Counted from the stretch's first letter, positions 1 to 6,978 are shown. The stretch: DNA of 11,375 bases from DSNY01 sp040752195 (GCA_040752195.1 JBFMFC010000086.1:1-11375); one strand, 5' to 3'. Notes: generated by a model not told the origin, from the sequence alone. Numbers and translations: made by a program.

Positions 1-929
1 AGCGACTCGGCCACCAGCACGTCCCAGTCGCGTGCGGAACCGAGCGCCCGCGCGATCCAGCGCAGGTCGGCCGCGAGCCGCGCGGAGACCTCGACGTGCC
101 GGCGCAGCAGCCGCAGCGCGCAGCGCATGCGCCGCAGCGCGACCCGCGCCTGGTGGACGAATTCCGGGTCGTCGTGCGCCAGCGCGCCGTGCGCATTGGC
201 GAGCAGCACCTCCGTCGCCCGGCCGATCGTGCGCTTCAGCGCCGCCTCGGCGTCGTCGTCGGCGCGCGCGCCGGCGGAAAGCCGCTGCGCATTCGCCTTC
301 ACGGGTTGCGGCAGCGCGCGCGCGGCGAGCCGTTGTCCGCGCCGCGCCTTCGAATCGCCGTACGGCAGCAGCGCGATCGCCCCGCCGCGCCCGGCGCGCG
401 CGATGCCAAGCGCGAACGCGGGCAGCGCCTCGGCGGCACCCGACTTCAGCTCCAGTTCGAGTTCACGAATGGCATCCGCGCGATCGCCTGCGATGATTTC
501 GCCGACGTCGAGCGCCACCTCGATGCGCGCCGCGTCCCGATCGACGATCCAGGTGTCGCGGACGAACCGCGTCCGGAACTGCTCGACCAGGCGCACGCGC
601 GGCGCGAGCAACGAAGCGGCCGGCGTCTGCGCAAGGCGCGCGCGATCGAGGCGCGGCCGTGCCAGCGCCCATTCCCATTCGCCGCGGCGGGCAAGCGCCG
701 ATGACCCGGCTTCCGACTTCAGCGTCTGGATCCAGCGCCGGCCCACGCGACGGATTCGCAGAGCGAAGCCGGCCGCCGCGAGCAGGCCGTCGGCCGTGTC
801 GTAGTAGATCGTCTCCAAGCGCATGCGCCGCGCGCGGCCGAAGCGTTCGAGGCGACGGCGCAGTCGCGGCAAATCGGCGGCCGCAACAGTGAGCTTCAGC
901 TCGACTTCGATCGCTTCGGCCGTCGGCAT
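1..929 (-). CDS. CYTH-CHAD domain protein, C-terminus cut by the window edge
   Basis: Read on the minus strand from ATG at 929, this frame stays open for 309 codons to the left edge. Residues 8-12 (EVELK) are the ExExK signature of CYTH domains, which bind triphosphate compounds in a beta-tunnel; YYDT and LRIRR follow as usual. The CYTH part covers roughly residues 5-200. A CHAD domain begins near residue 225, shown by VHQARVALRRMRCALRLLRR with His259 and Arg-rich helices that bind polyphosphate. The layout matches E. coli YgiF, an inorganic triphosphatase of about 433 residues, so about a quarter is missing. No good ribosome site precedes 929 and the frame is open further upstream, so a longer N-terminus is possible; this ATG places the CYTH motif where the family has it. 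A link to the copper genes is not evident. Confidence 0.9.
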   Translation of the reverse strand, partial: MPTAEAIEVELKLTVAAADLPRLRRRLERFGRARRMRLETIYYDTADGLLAAAGFALRIRRVGRRWIQTLKSEAGSSALARRGEWEWALARPRLDRARLAQTPAASLLAPRVRLVEQFRTRFVRDTWIVDRDAARIEVALDVGEIIAGDRADAIRELELELKSGAAEALPAFALGIARAGRGGAIALLPYGDSKARRGQRLAARALPQPVKANAQRLSAGARADDDAEAALKRTIGRATEVLLANAHGALAHDDPEFVHQARVALRRMRCALRLLRRHVEVSARLAADLRWIARALGSARDWDVLVAES

Positions 930-1098
930 GCAAGCTTGCGCGAAGATGGACGCCCGGCAGCGCAGGCGGCCTGCGGCGGTCGCTGATGAAAGCCACGCCC
1001 CACGCGCGCCCGTCAACAGCCGGAATCGCTGTTCGATCGCGACGGCCGCCTCGTCGCGCGCGACCTGCGGCGCTTTCAACGGCCGGGGGCAGGCTGAG

Positions 1099-1446
1099 TC
1101 AGCGCCGCTCGACCCGGCCCTCGACCGTCACGGTGGCCGTTCCTTTGTTTTCCCACATCAGGCAGTAGTCGTCGCTCGACTCGGCCTGGAACGTCGCGTC
1201 CGCGCTCTTCGTGGCCGCGCGCCTGACCGGATACAGCACTTCCTTGCCTCGGTGATGATGGATGTTGAAGTCGACCGCGCCGTCAGCTTCGAAGCGGTAC
1301 GCGATCGTCCGTCCGGCCTCCACCTTCAGGCAGTGCTCGTCGAACTTGCCGGCGCCGATCGTCAGGCGGAACCCGTCGCCTGCGGCGGACCCGCCGGCGA
1401 TGGCCGCGAGCACGACTGCAAGCGCGGTACGCAATGAGTCATCCAT
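1099..1446 (-). CDS. Small secreted protein of unknown function
   Basis: A 115-residue protein. Residues 5-22 form a hydrophobic, Ala-rich stretch that looks like a Sec signal peptide, so the mature protein is probably periplasmic. The rest alternates like a small beta-sandwich. Distinct features are a His triplet within FNIHHHRGK (His63-65), the stretch EVLYPVRR after it, and two cysteines, Cys39 (EHCLKV) and Cys95 (DYCLMW), which could form a disulfide or bind metal. I chose ATG 1446 rather than the upstream in-frame starts because it puts the signal peptide at the N-terminus. It is divergent from the His-rich gene at 1539 and shares the 92-base spacer with it, so a role near the copper genes is possible. 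The His triplet and two Cys are visible; any metal function is inference, and I do not recognise a named family. Confidence 0.68.
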   Translation of the reverse strand: MDDSLRTALAVVLAAIAGGSAAGDGFRLTIGAGKFDEHCLKVEAGRTIAYRFEADGAVDFNIHHHRGKEVLYPVRRAATKSADATFQAESSDDYCLMWENKGTATVTVEGRVERR

Positions 1447-1538
1447 GCGGCGGAGTCTAATCCCCCAGCGTTTATCGGGCATGGAACCCCTCCGACGGGA
1501 GGTGGTCAACGTCAGGTCCCTGCCGCTAAACTCCGCGC
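1447..1538. promoter_or_regulatory. Divergent promoter region with near-mirrored -10 boxes
   Basis: This spacer separates two divergent genes. On the minus strand TAGACT (1459 down to 1454) stands 7 bases before ATG 1446. On the plus strand TAAACT (1527-1532) stands 6 bases before ATG 1539. The strings TAGACTCCGCCGCATG and TAAACTCCGCGCATG are nearly the same. Hexamers this close to the ATG would give almost leaderless transcripts. No good -35 box is visible for either. A short dyad, CCTCC (1489-1493) with GGAGG (1498-1502), lies between them and might bind a regulator. Called from sequence resemblance only. Confidence 0.4.
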
Positions 1539-1916
1539 ATGCGCCGAATCCTGCTCATCGTGCTCGCGCTCGTGCTTCCGCTCAAAGCGGTGGCCGCGGG
1601 CGTCGTGCCGATCGTCGGCGCACCGGAGCACGTGCACACGGCTGCGCACGCGCCCGGCCCGATGCACGCCGGGCACGTGTATGCAGCCGCCGCGCAGGTA
1701 CACGACGGCGTCGACGCGCATTCACACGATGCGTCGACGCCGGCGAACACGTTGCACGAGCACGCCTGCCCGCACCTGGGCATGGCGTCAATCGTGCCGC
1801 CGCTGGCGGCATTCGAGGCCGGCCACTGCGCGCCGCGCGCGCCGAGCGCGTTCGTCGCGCACTTCGTTTCGATCGTCCTCGACGTTCCTTCGCCGCCGCC
1901 GACCCGGCGCGCGTAG
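1539..1916 (+). CDS. His-rich periplasmic CzcI-like protein, possible metal-binding
   Basis: A 125-residue protein with a clear Sec signal peptide (residues 1-20, MRRILLIVLALVLPLKAVAA). Residues 31-79 hold 11 histidines, in pairs such as EHVH, HSH and HEH, with Cys77 in ACPH and Cys97 in GHC. The short length, RRILLI leader, His-rich middle and Pro-rich tail (LDVPSPPPTRRA) resemble the small CzcI proteins that precede cobalt-zinc-cadmium or copper efflux genes. A role as periplasmic metal buffer or sensor is inferred. It is the first gene of the plus-strand copper block, 90 bases ahead of the next. No Shine-Dalgarno sequence is seen before the ATG, which fits a leaderless message. Confidence 0.7.
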   Translation: MRRILLIVLALVLPLKAVAAGVVPIVGAPEHVHTAAHAPGPMHAGHVYAAAAQVHDGVDAHSHDASTPANTLHEHACPHLGMASIVPPLAAFEAGHCAPRAPSAFVAHFVSIVLDVPSPPPTRRA

Positions 1917-1929
1917 TCCCGTTTCGCAG

Positions 1930-1948
1930 CCGCGGCGGACCCCCGCGG
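1930..1948 (+). other. Short GC-rich hairpin after the CzcI-like gene
   Basis: CCGCGG at 1930-1935 and again at 1943-1948 can form a six-pair stem with a seven-base loop, followed by TTT. It lies in the 90-base gap between the His-rich gene and the next. It could be a weak terminator or attenuator, but CCGCGG is self-complementary and common in DNA this rich in G and C. Confidence 0.22.
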
Positions 1949-2006
1949 TTTCCCCGTGCGGTGCCCGCTGGCGGCCCGCGCAACATTGATCGACCCGAGG
2001 AATCCG

Positions 2007-2324
2007 ATGTCGCGATCCACATCGCTATGTGCGGCTACGCTCGTCTTCGCGTGGACCGCCGCCTTTGCGCAGGGCCGTACCGCCGATCCACCCGCGCCCG
2101 GACAGGGCACCGGCGCACTGCCCAGCTACGTTTCGCCGCTGCGCGACTACCGCGCCTTCGCCGACGAGCCCGTCGCCTCCTGGCGCGAAGCCAACGAGAC
2201 CGTTCGTCGCGTCGGCGGCTGGCAGGCGTACAGCCGCGAGTCCTACCAGGCTTTGCGCAGGCCGGCGCAGCAGGCGCCGGCGCAGCGTGACTCGCACGAC
2301 GCTCATCACGGAGGCAAACGGTGA
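2007..2324 (+). CDS. Small secreted protein of the copper locus, unknown function
   Basis: A 105-residue protein starting at ATG 2007, six bases after a GAGG ribosome site at 1997-2000. Residues 1-22 are a signal peptide ending AAFA. The core, SPLRDYRAFADEPVASWREA followed by NETVRRVGGWQAY, reads like a conserved block of short proteins seen beside TolC and copper-oxidase genes; that is my recollection of the family, not a search. The tail is basic and His-containing (HDAHHGGKR), which could touch metal. Its stop overlaps the start of the TolC gene (GTGA at 2321-2324), so the two are translationally coupled. The biochemical role is unknown. Confidence 0.8.
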   Translation: MSRSTSLCAATLVFAWTAAFAQGRTADPPAPGQGTGALPSYVSPLRDYRAFADEPVASWREANETVRRVGGWQAYSRESYQALRRPAQQAPAQRDSHDAHHGGKR

Positions 2325-3742
2325 GCCGCGCAATCCGAATCTCGACGGCGGCGGCCGCCGCCGTCCTGCTCGCGGGTTGCGCGACGCTGTCGATCGAAGC
2401 CGACCGCGCACAATTGCAGGCGTTCTCGCAGGACGCGTTGGGCGCGAACGTCGCGCGCCTCGCGACGGACGAGGCGCGGCGCGAGGCCGCCGCCGAAGTC
2501 GAGCGGCTGCTCGCTGCGCCGCTGTCGGCCGACGACGCGGTGCGCATCGCGCTCGCATACAGTCCGACGCTGCAGAGCCTGCTGGCGCAGGCCGACGCGG
2601 CTTCGGCGGCCGCAACGCAGTCGGCGCGGCTGCCCAATCCCGTGTTCGCATTCGAGCGGCTCGTGCGCAGCGAAGGCGGCGCCACCGACAAGGACATCGG
2701 CCGCACACTGAGCTTCTCGCTGCTCGACCTGCTGACACTGCCCGCGCGCACGCGCATCGCCGAGCACAGGCAGCAGCAGCTTCGCCTGCAGTCCGCAGCC
2801 GGCGTGCTCGCCGCCGCCACCGAGGCGCGCGCGGCCTGGGTGCGCGCCGTCGCCGCACAGCAGTCGGCCGCGTACTTCGAGCAGGTCATGCGCGCCGCCG
2901 AAGCGAGCGCGGAGCTCGCGCGGCGGATGCAGTCGGTCGGCAACTACAGCCGACTGCAGCGCGCGCGCGAGCAGGCCTTCTACGCCGACGCCGCCGCGCA
3001 GTACGCGCGCGCGCAGGTCGCCGCCGCAGGTGCGCGCGAAGCGCTGGTCCGCGCGCTCGGACTCGACGGCGCGCAGGCCGCGCGGCTGAAGCTGCCCGAT
3101 CGCCTGCCGGATCTTCCCAAGACGCCGCGCGACGAAGCCGAAGTCGCACGCCGCGCGTTCGCCGAGCGGCTGGACGTGCGGCTGGCGCGGGCCGAACTGG
3201 ACTTCACCGCGCGCAGCCTGGGGCTCGCGCGCGCCACCAGCGTGATCGACGGCCTTCATCTGGCAGGCGTGCGCAACAGCGAAACCGGCAAGCCGCCGCA
3301 GAAAGGGTACGAGATCGAGTTCCCGCTGCCGTTGTTCGACTTCGGCGATGCGCGCCGCGCGCAGGCGCAGTCGATCTATCTGGCGCAACTGCACCGCACG
3401 GCGCAGGTCGCCGTCGAAGCGCAGTCGCGGCTGCGGGAAATCTACGGCGGCTATCGCACCGCATACGATCTGGCGCGGCACTACCGCGACGAGATCGTGC
3501 CGCTGAGGAAACGCATCGCCGACGAAATGCTCCTGAAGTACAACGGCATGCTGATCGGCGTCTTCGATCTGCTCGCCGACGCGCGCGAGCAGATCGGCTC
3601 GGTGATCCAATCGATCGAGACGCAGCGCGACTTCTGGCTCGCCGACGCCGCGCTGCAGGCCGCGCTGCTCGGCCATCCGCTCGCCGCACCGGCGATCGAG
3701 GCGCGCGCATCCGCCGGTGGGGCGCCCGACAAGGCGCACTGA
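2321..3742 (+). CDS. TolC-family outer-membrane efflux lipoprotein
   Basis: A 473-residue outer-membrane factor. It starts at GTG 2321, six bases after GGAGG at 2310-2314. The N-terminus is a lipoprotein signal with lipobox LLAGC, so Cys20 should be acylated and anchor the protein in the outer membrane. The rest is Ala-, Gln- and Arg-rich long helices typical of the OEP fold, with a first repeat around ALAYSPTLQSLLAQADAASA and a second around FPLPLFDFGDARRAQAQSIY. Family members form trimeric channels that work with a membrane-fusion protein and an inner-membrane pump (CusC, CzcC). Neither partner is in the window, so it may pair with a pump coded elsewhere. The neighbours suggest copper, but the substrate cannot be read from the sequence. 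Seventeen bases separate it from the oxidase gene. Confidence 0.93.
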   Translation: MSRAIRISTAAAAAVLLAGCATLSIEADRAQLQAFSQDALGANVARLATDEARREAAAEVERLLAAPLSADDAVRIALAYSPTLQSLLAQADAASAAATQSARLPNPVFAFERLVRSEGGATDKDIGRTLSFSLLDLLTLPARTRIAEHRQQQLRLQSAAGVLAAATEARAAWVRAVAAQQSAAYFEQVMRAAEASAELARRMQSVGNYSRLQRAREQAFYADAAAQYARAQVAAAGAREALVRALGLDGAQAARLKLPDRLPDLPKTPRDEAEVARRAFAERLDVRLARAELDFTARSLGLARATSVIDGLHLAGVRNSETGKPPQKGYEIEFPLPLFDFGDARRAQAQSIYLAQLHRTAQVAVEAQSRLREIYGGYRTAYDLARHYRDEIVPLRKRIADEMLLKYNGMLIGVFDLLADAREQIGSVIQSIETQRDFWLADAALQAALLGHPLAAPAIEARASAGGAPDKAH

Positions 3743-3759
3743 ATCGAAAAGAGGATTCG

Positions 3760-5178
3760 ATGACATCACGACGCAGTTTCATTGCGGGTGCCGGTGTGCT
3801 GCTGGGTGCAGCCGGCGTGACCCGCGCGGCGCTGGGCGCGGTGCCCGAGGCAGTGGTCGCCCCGGGGGCCACGATGGCGCCGCCGCTCGCTCCGAGCGCT
3901 GGCCGCCCGTACAACCCGGTGGTCACGCTCAACGGCTGGACACTGCCCTTCCGCATGAAAGACGGTTGGAAGGAGTTTCATCTCGTCGCCGAGCCGGTCG
4001 TGCGCGAGATCGCGCCCGGCATGAAGGCGCATCTGTGGGGCTACAACGGACAGTCTCCGGGGCCGACGATCGAGGTCGTCGAAGGCGACAAGGTCCGCAT
4101 CTTCGTCACCAACAAGCTGCCCGAGCACACGTCGATCCACTGGCATGGCCAGCGCCTGCCCAACGGCATGGACGGCGTGGGCGGACTGACGCAGCCGCAG
4201 ATCAACCCGGGGCAGACCTTCGTCTACGAGTTCGAGGCGCGCCGCCCCGGCACCTTCATGTATCACCCGCACGCCGACGAGATGGTGCAGATGGCGATGG
4301 GCATGATGGGCTTCTGGGTCACGCATCCGAAGGATCCCAAGCGCACGCCGGGCTACGCCGACGTCGACCGCGACTTCTGCTTCCTGCTGAACGCCTACGA
4401 CATCGAGCCCGGCGCCTTCACGCCGAAGATCAACACGATGCTCGACTTCAACCTGTGGACGTGGAACTCGCGCAGCTTCCCGGGGATCGACCCGTTGCCG
4501 GTGCGGCTGGGCGACCGCGTCCGCATCCGCATCGGCAACCTGACGATGACCAACCATCCGATCCATCTGCACGGTCACGAGTTCGTCGTCACCGGCACCG
4601 ACGGCGGATGGACGCCGCCCGCCTCGCGCTGGCCCGAGGTCACCGTCGACGTGGCGGTCGGCCAGATGCGCGCGATCGAGTTCGAGGCGACCGAGCCCGG
4701 CGACTGGGCTTTCCACTGCCACAAGAGCCATCACACGATGAACCCGATGGGGCACGACGTGCCCACGATGATCGGCGTCGATCACCGCGAGGTCGTCACG
4801 CAGATCAACCGGCTCATCCCCGAGTACATGGTGATGGGCGAACGCGGGATGGCCGACATGCAGGAGATGGAGATGGCGCTGCCCGACAACACGCTGCCGA
4901 TGATGACGGGCACCGGCCAGTACGGGCCGCTCGAAATGGGCGGCATGTTCACCGTGGTCAAGGTGCGCGAAGGGCTCGCGCGCGGCGACTACAAGGACCC
5001 CGGCCCCTACAAGCACCCGGCGGGAACGCGCGCGTACGAGTGGAAAGGCGAAAGCGCCAACCCGGTGCGCGCGCCGACCTCGCGCGCCACGGAAATCCAT
5101 CCCGCCACGGGGCGCGCCACCGGCTTGCGCGAGATCGAGCTGAAAGTCCGCAAGCCGAACTCGCACTCGCATCGATGA
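3760..5178 (+). CDS. Tat-exported multicopper oxidase, two-domain spacing, Met-rich
   Basis: A 472-residue enzyme that probably oxidises periplasmic Cu(I) to Cu(II). ATG 3760 follows AGAGG (3750-3754) at five bases. The N-terminus has a Tat motif (SRRSFI, residues 3-8) and a hydrophobic stretch, as expected for export after folding. All four copper-ligand motifs are present: HWH (127-129), HPH (169-171), HPIHLHGH (266-273) and HCHKSHHTMNPM (319-330). Cys320, His325 and Met330 have the type 1 spacing. Only about 97 residues separate HPH from HPIHLHGH, against about 300 in three-domain CopA or CueO. This fits a two-domain, SLAC-like enzyme, probably trimeric, with type 1 copper only in the second domain. 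Methionines cluster at 175-183 and again at 357-396 (ten in 40 residues), as in copper-resistance oxidases. The last 75 residues have no obvious family match. Confidence 0.95.
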   Translation: MTSRRSFIAGAGVLLGAAGVTRAALGAVPEAVVAPGATMAPPLAPSAGRPYNPVVTLNGWTLPFRMKDGWKEFHLVAEPVVREIAPGMKAHLWGYNGQSPGPTIEVVEGDKVRIFVTNKLPEHTSIHWHGQRLPNGMDGVGGLTQPQINPGQTFVYEFEARRPGTFMYHPHADEMVQMAMGMMGFWVTHPKDPKRTPGYADVDRDFCFLLNAYDIEPGAFTPKINTMLDFNLWTWNSRSFPGIDPLPVRLGDRVRIRIGNLTMTNHPIHLHGHEFVVTGTDGGWTPPASRWPEVTVDVAVGQMRAIEFEATEPGDWAFHCHKSHHTMNPMGHDVPTMIGVDHREVVTQINRLIPEYMVMGERGMADMQEMEMALPDNTLPMMTGTGQYGPLEMGGMFTVVKVREGLARGDYKDPGPYKHPAGTRAYEWKGESANPVRAPTSRATEIHPATGRATGLREIELKVRKPNSHSHR

Positions 5179-5199
5179 GCCCTTCCCCGCCCCTTCTGT

Positions 5200-5228
5200 C
5201 CCTGATCCCCTTCCTCGGGGCAGAGGGG
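5200..5228 (+). terminator. Imperfect GC hairpin after the oxidase gene
   Basis: CTG (5202-5204) and CCCC (5207-5210) can pair with GGGG (5217-5220) and CAG (5221-5223), with an AT bulge and a six-base loop. A few more C-G pairs outside are possible, and TTT follows at 5229-5231. It may weaken read-through from the oxidase into the cupredoxin gene. The stem is irregular and the T-run short, so this is tentative. Confidence 0.25.
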
Positions 5229-5237
5229 TTTCGAGCC

Positions 5238-5260
5238 GCAAACGGTCGTCGACCGTTTGC
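5238..5260. promoter_or_regulatory. Perfect palindrome before the cupredoxin gene, possible operator
   Basis: GCAAACGGTCG, one central T, then CGACCGTTTGC: eleven-base arms with no mismatch. It ends 24 bases before ATG 5285 and just before the ribosome site. The single-base centre and missing T-run fit a dimeric repressor or activator site better than a terminator. A hairpin with a larger loop near the ribosome site could also affect translation or mRNA ends. The binding protein is unknown. Confidence 0.45.
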
Positions 5261-5284
5261 AAACATTGACAAAGGAGAACTCTC

Positions 5285-5779
5285 ATGCACCGATCCACCC
5301 TTCTGATCGCCGCGCTCTTCGCGACCGGCGCAGCGCTTGCTCACGGCACGCAGACGCACGCCGACGGTCCGAACCTCGAGATGGTCGAAAAGGCGTTCGG
5401 GCGGACCGGCGATCCGAAGAAGGTCACGCGCACGATCCGCATCAGCGGCCACGACACGATGCGCTATTCGCCGTCGAAGATCACCGTGCGGCAGGGCGAG
5501 ACGATCCGCTTCGTCGTCGCCAACCAGGGCAAGGTGTTCCACGAGACGGTGCTCGGAACGATGGACGAACTGCGCGAACATGCCGAGTGGATGAAGAAGC
5601 ACCCGACGATGGAACACGACGCGCCCTACATCGTCCATCTGCCCCCCGGCAAGAAGGGCGAAATGGTCTGGCAGTTCACGCAGGCCGGGGAGTTCTACTT
5701 CGCCTGCCTGATCCCGGGCCACTTCGAGGCCGGGATGGTGGGTTCGATCAAAGTCGTTTCGAGTGGACAAGGGGATTGA
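5285..5779 (+). CDS. Periplasmic cupredoxin-domain copper protein
   Basis: A 164-residue protein with a Sec signal peptide (residues 1-19, ending ALA). Its ATG sits seven bases after GGAG (5274-5277). Residues 47-158 form a plastocyanin-like fold. Type 1 copper ligands are visible: His86 in KVFHETV, then Cys141, His146 and Met151 in ACLIPGHFEAGM, with the family spacing of five and ten after Cys. An insert around residues 93-118 is rich in His and Met (EHAEWMKKHPTMEHD) and could hold extra copper. The gene lies after the multicopper oxidase and one base before the CusF-like gene, so it may carry copper or electrons among the oxidase, the chaperone and the cytochrome. The electron-carrier role is inferred; the copper site is well supported. 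Confidence 0.92.
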   Translation: MHRSTLLIAALFATGAALAHGTQTHADGPNLEMVEKAFGRTGDPKKVTRTIRISGHDTMRYSPSKITVRQGETIRFVVANQGKVFHETVLGTMDELREHAEWMKKHPTMEHDAPYIVHLPPGKKGEMVWQFTQAGEFYFACLIPGHFEAGMVGSIKVVSSGQGD

Positions 5780-5780
5780 C

Positions 5781-6095
5781 ATGAGCATCGACGTATTCCG
5801 CCGCGCGTTGATCGCAGCCGCGCTTCTGGCGCCGCTGGCAGTCGCCGCGCAAGCCGCCCCCGCCGACGCCGACATGGCCAACGGCGAAGTTCGCCGCGTC
5901 AGCAAGGAGCAGAGCAAGATCACGCTGCGCCACGGCGAGATCAAGTCGCTCGAGATGCCGCCGATGACGATGGTGTTCACGGTGCGCGACCCCAAGCTGC
6001 TCGACGCGGTCAAGGTCGGAGACAAGGTGCGATTCCGCGCGGCGAAGGAAGACGGCGGCACCTACGTCGTCACCGCGATCGAACCCGCGCCCTGA
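5781..6095 (+). CDS. CusF-like periplasmic copper-binding protein
   Basis: A 104-residue protein. ATG 5781 lies six bases after AAGGGG at 5769-5774 and one base after the cupredoxin stop. Residues 1-26 are a signal peptide (AAQAA). The rest is the small CusF beta-barrel, which binds one Cu(I) or Ag(I) and passes it to an efflux pump. Aligned with E. coli CusF, His51, Met62 and Met64 match the three ligands in HGEIKSLEMPPMTMVF. The position of the CusF tryptophan that covers the metal is Met59 here, giving a likely three-Met, one-His site. With no CusB or CusA gene nearby, it may serve the oxidase or cupredoxin instead, or a pump coded elsewhere. Confidence 0.9.
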   Translation: MSIDVFRRALIAAALLAPLAVAAQAAPADADMANGEVRRVSKEQSKITLRHGEIKSLEMPPMTMVFTVRDPKLLDAVKVGDKVRFRAAKEDGGTYVVTAIEPAP

Positions 6096-6102
6096 GCGCG
6101 CG

Positions 6103-6948
6103 ATGAAGGGGCGGCGCGACGCGCTGCGCGCGGCGGGGCTGGCCGCCACCGCGCCGCTGTGGCCGGCGGCGGCGCGCGGCAAGGTGCGACCGCGCCGCGT
6201 CGGCATCGCGTTCAGCAGCGGCGGCCTGCATGGGCTCGTTCACGTCGGCGCAATCCGCGCATTCCGGCAGTTCGGTTTGCGCCCGCACGCGATCGCGGGT
6301 TGCAGCGTCGGCGCGATCGCCGGCGCGCTGTGGGCCGCCGGGCTGCCCGTCGAGGAGATCGAAGCGGCCGCGCTCGACGTGTCGTGGCGTGAAGCCGATC
6401 GCTGGCGCCTGCCGCGCTACGGGCTTGCGCGGCTCGGCAGGCTCGAGCGATTGATCGACGAGCGCACCAACGGCGCGCGCATCGAGTCGCTCGACATCGC
6501 GTTCGCCGCAGTCGCGACCAACCTCGCGACCGGCCGCAGCGAGATCCTGACGCGCGGCGCCCTCGCGCCCGCGGTCGCCGCGTCCTGCGCGGTGCCGATC
6601 CGCTACGAACCGGTCGAGATCGACGGCCGCCAGCTCGTCGATGGTGCGCTGACGGCGCCGCTGCCGGTGGACGCCGCGCGCGTACTCGGCGCCGACTTCG
6701 TCATCGCGATCGACGTCGCGTACCGGCCGTACGAAGAAGCGGTGACCGGCATCACCGGCATGGCGTTCCAGATGTTCCACATCATGGTCAACCAGTTGAT
6801 CGCCGAACAGGTCCGGCGCGCCGACCATGCGATCCGGCTCGACGTGCATTCGCTTGCGATGGGAAGCGGAGAGCGCGCGCTGATCGATTTCGGCGAGAAG
6901 GTCGTGCGTGAAGCATGGCCGGCGCTGCGCCAGCTCATCGGCACGTAG
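6103..6948 (+). CDS. Patatin-like phospholipase with a Tat-like leader
   Basis: A 281-residue protein of the patatin family, Ser-Asp acyl hydrolases that cleave membrane lipids. Visible motifs are the oxyanion loop SSGGLHG (residues 38-44), the nucleophile elbow GCSVG with Ser68 (66-70), and the catalytic DGA with Asp180 (180-182). Residues 4-26 (RRDALRAAGLAATAPLWPAA) begin with twin arginines and a hydrophobic stretch, so export by Tat is plausible, though RRDAL is not a full Tat consensus. ATG 6103 is seven bases after the CusF-like stop but has no clear ribosome site, so translation may be coupled. Why a lipase sits among copper genes is unclear; repair or turnover of copper-damaged lipids is a guess. 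The family call is secure. Confidence 0.9.
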   Translation: MKGRRDALRAAGLAATAPLWPAAARGKVRPRRVGIAFSSGGLHGLVHVGAIRAFRQFGLRPHAIAGCSVGAIAGALWAAGLPVEEIEAAALDVSWREADRWRLPRYGLARLGRLERLIDERTNGARIESLDIAFAAVATNLATGRSEILTRGALAPAVAASCAVPIRYEPVEIDGRQLVDGALTAPLPVDAARVLGADFVIAIDVAYRPYEEAVTGITGMAFQMFHIMVNQLIAEQVRRADHAIRLDVHSLAMGSGERALIDFGEKVVREAWPALRQLIGT

Positions 6949-6978
6949 GAAGAACGGCCAGCGATCGTGAGCGACGCG

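Noticed and set aside
463..996. A 177-codon minus-strand frame starting at 996
   Set aside because: It is a different frame from the CYTH-CHAD coding frame and is Arg- and Pro-rich without motifs.
2029..5178. A 1049-codon plus-strand frame reaching into the oxidase
   Set aside because: Its first part is an Arg-rich shadow of the TolC gene in another frame; only the part from 3760 is real, with its own ribosome site and Tat leader.
5266..5271. TTGACA resembling a -35 box before the cupredoxin gene
   Set aside because: It overlaps the ribosome site and lies 14 bases before the ATG, leaving no room for a -10 box and transcription start for this gene.
2306..5298. Long minus-strand frames (2306-3769, 3766-5298)
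   Set aside because: They lie opposite the TolC and oxidase genes, which have clear family motifs; long antisense frames are expected at this GC content.
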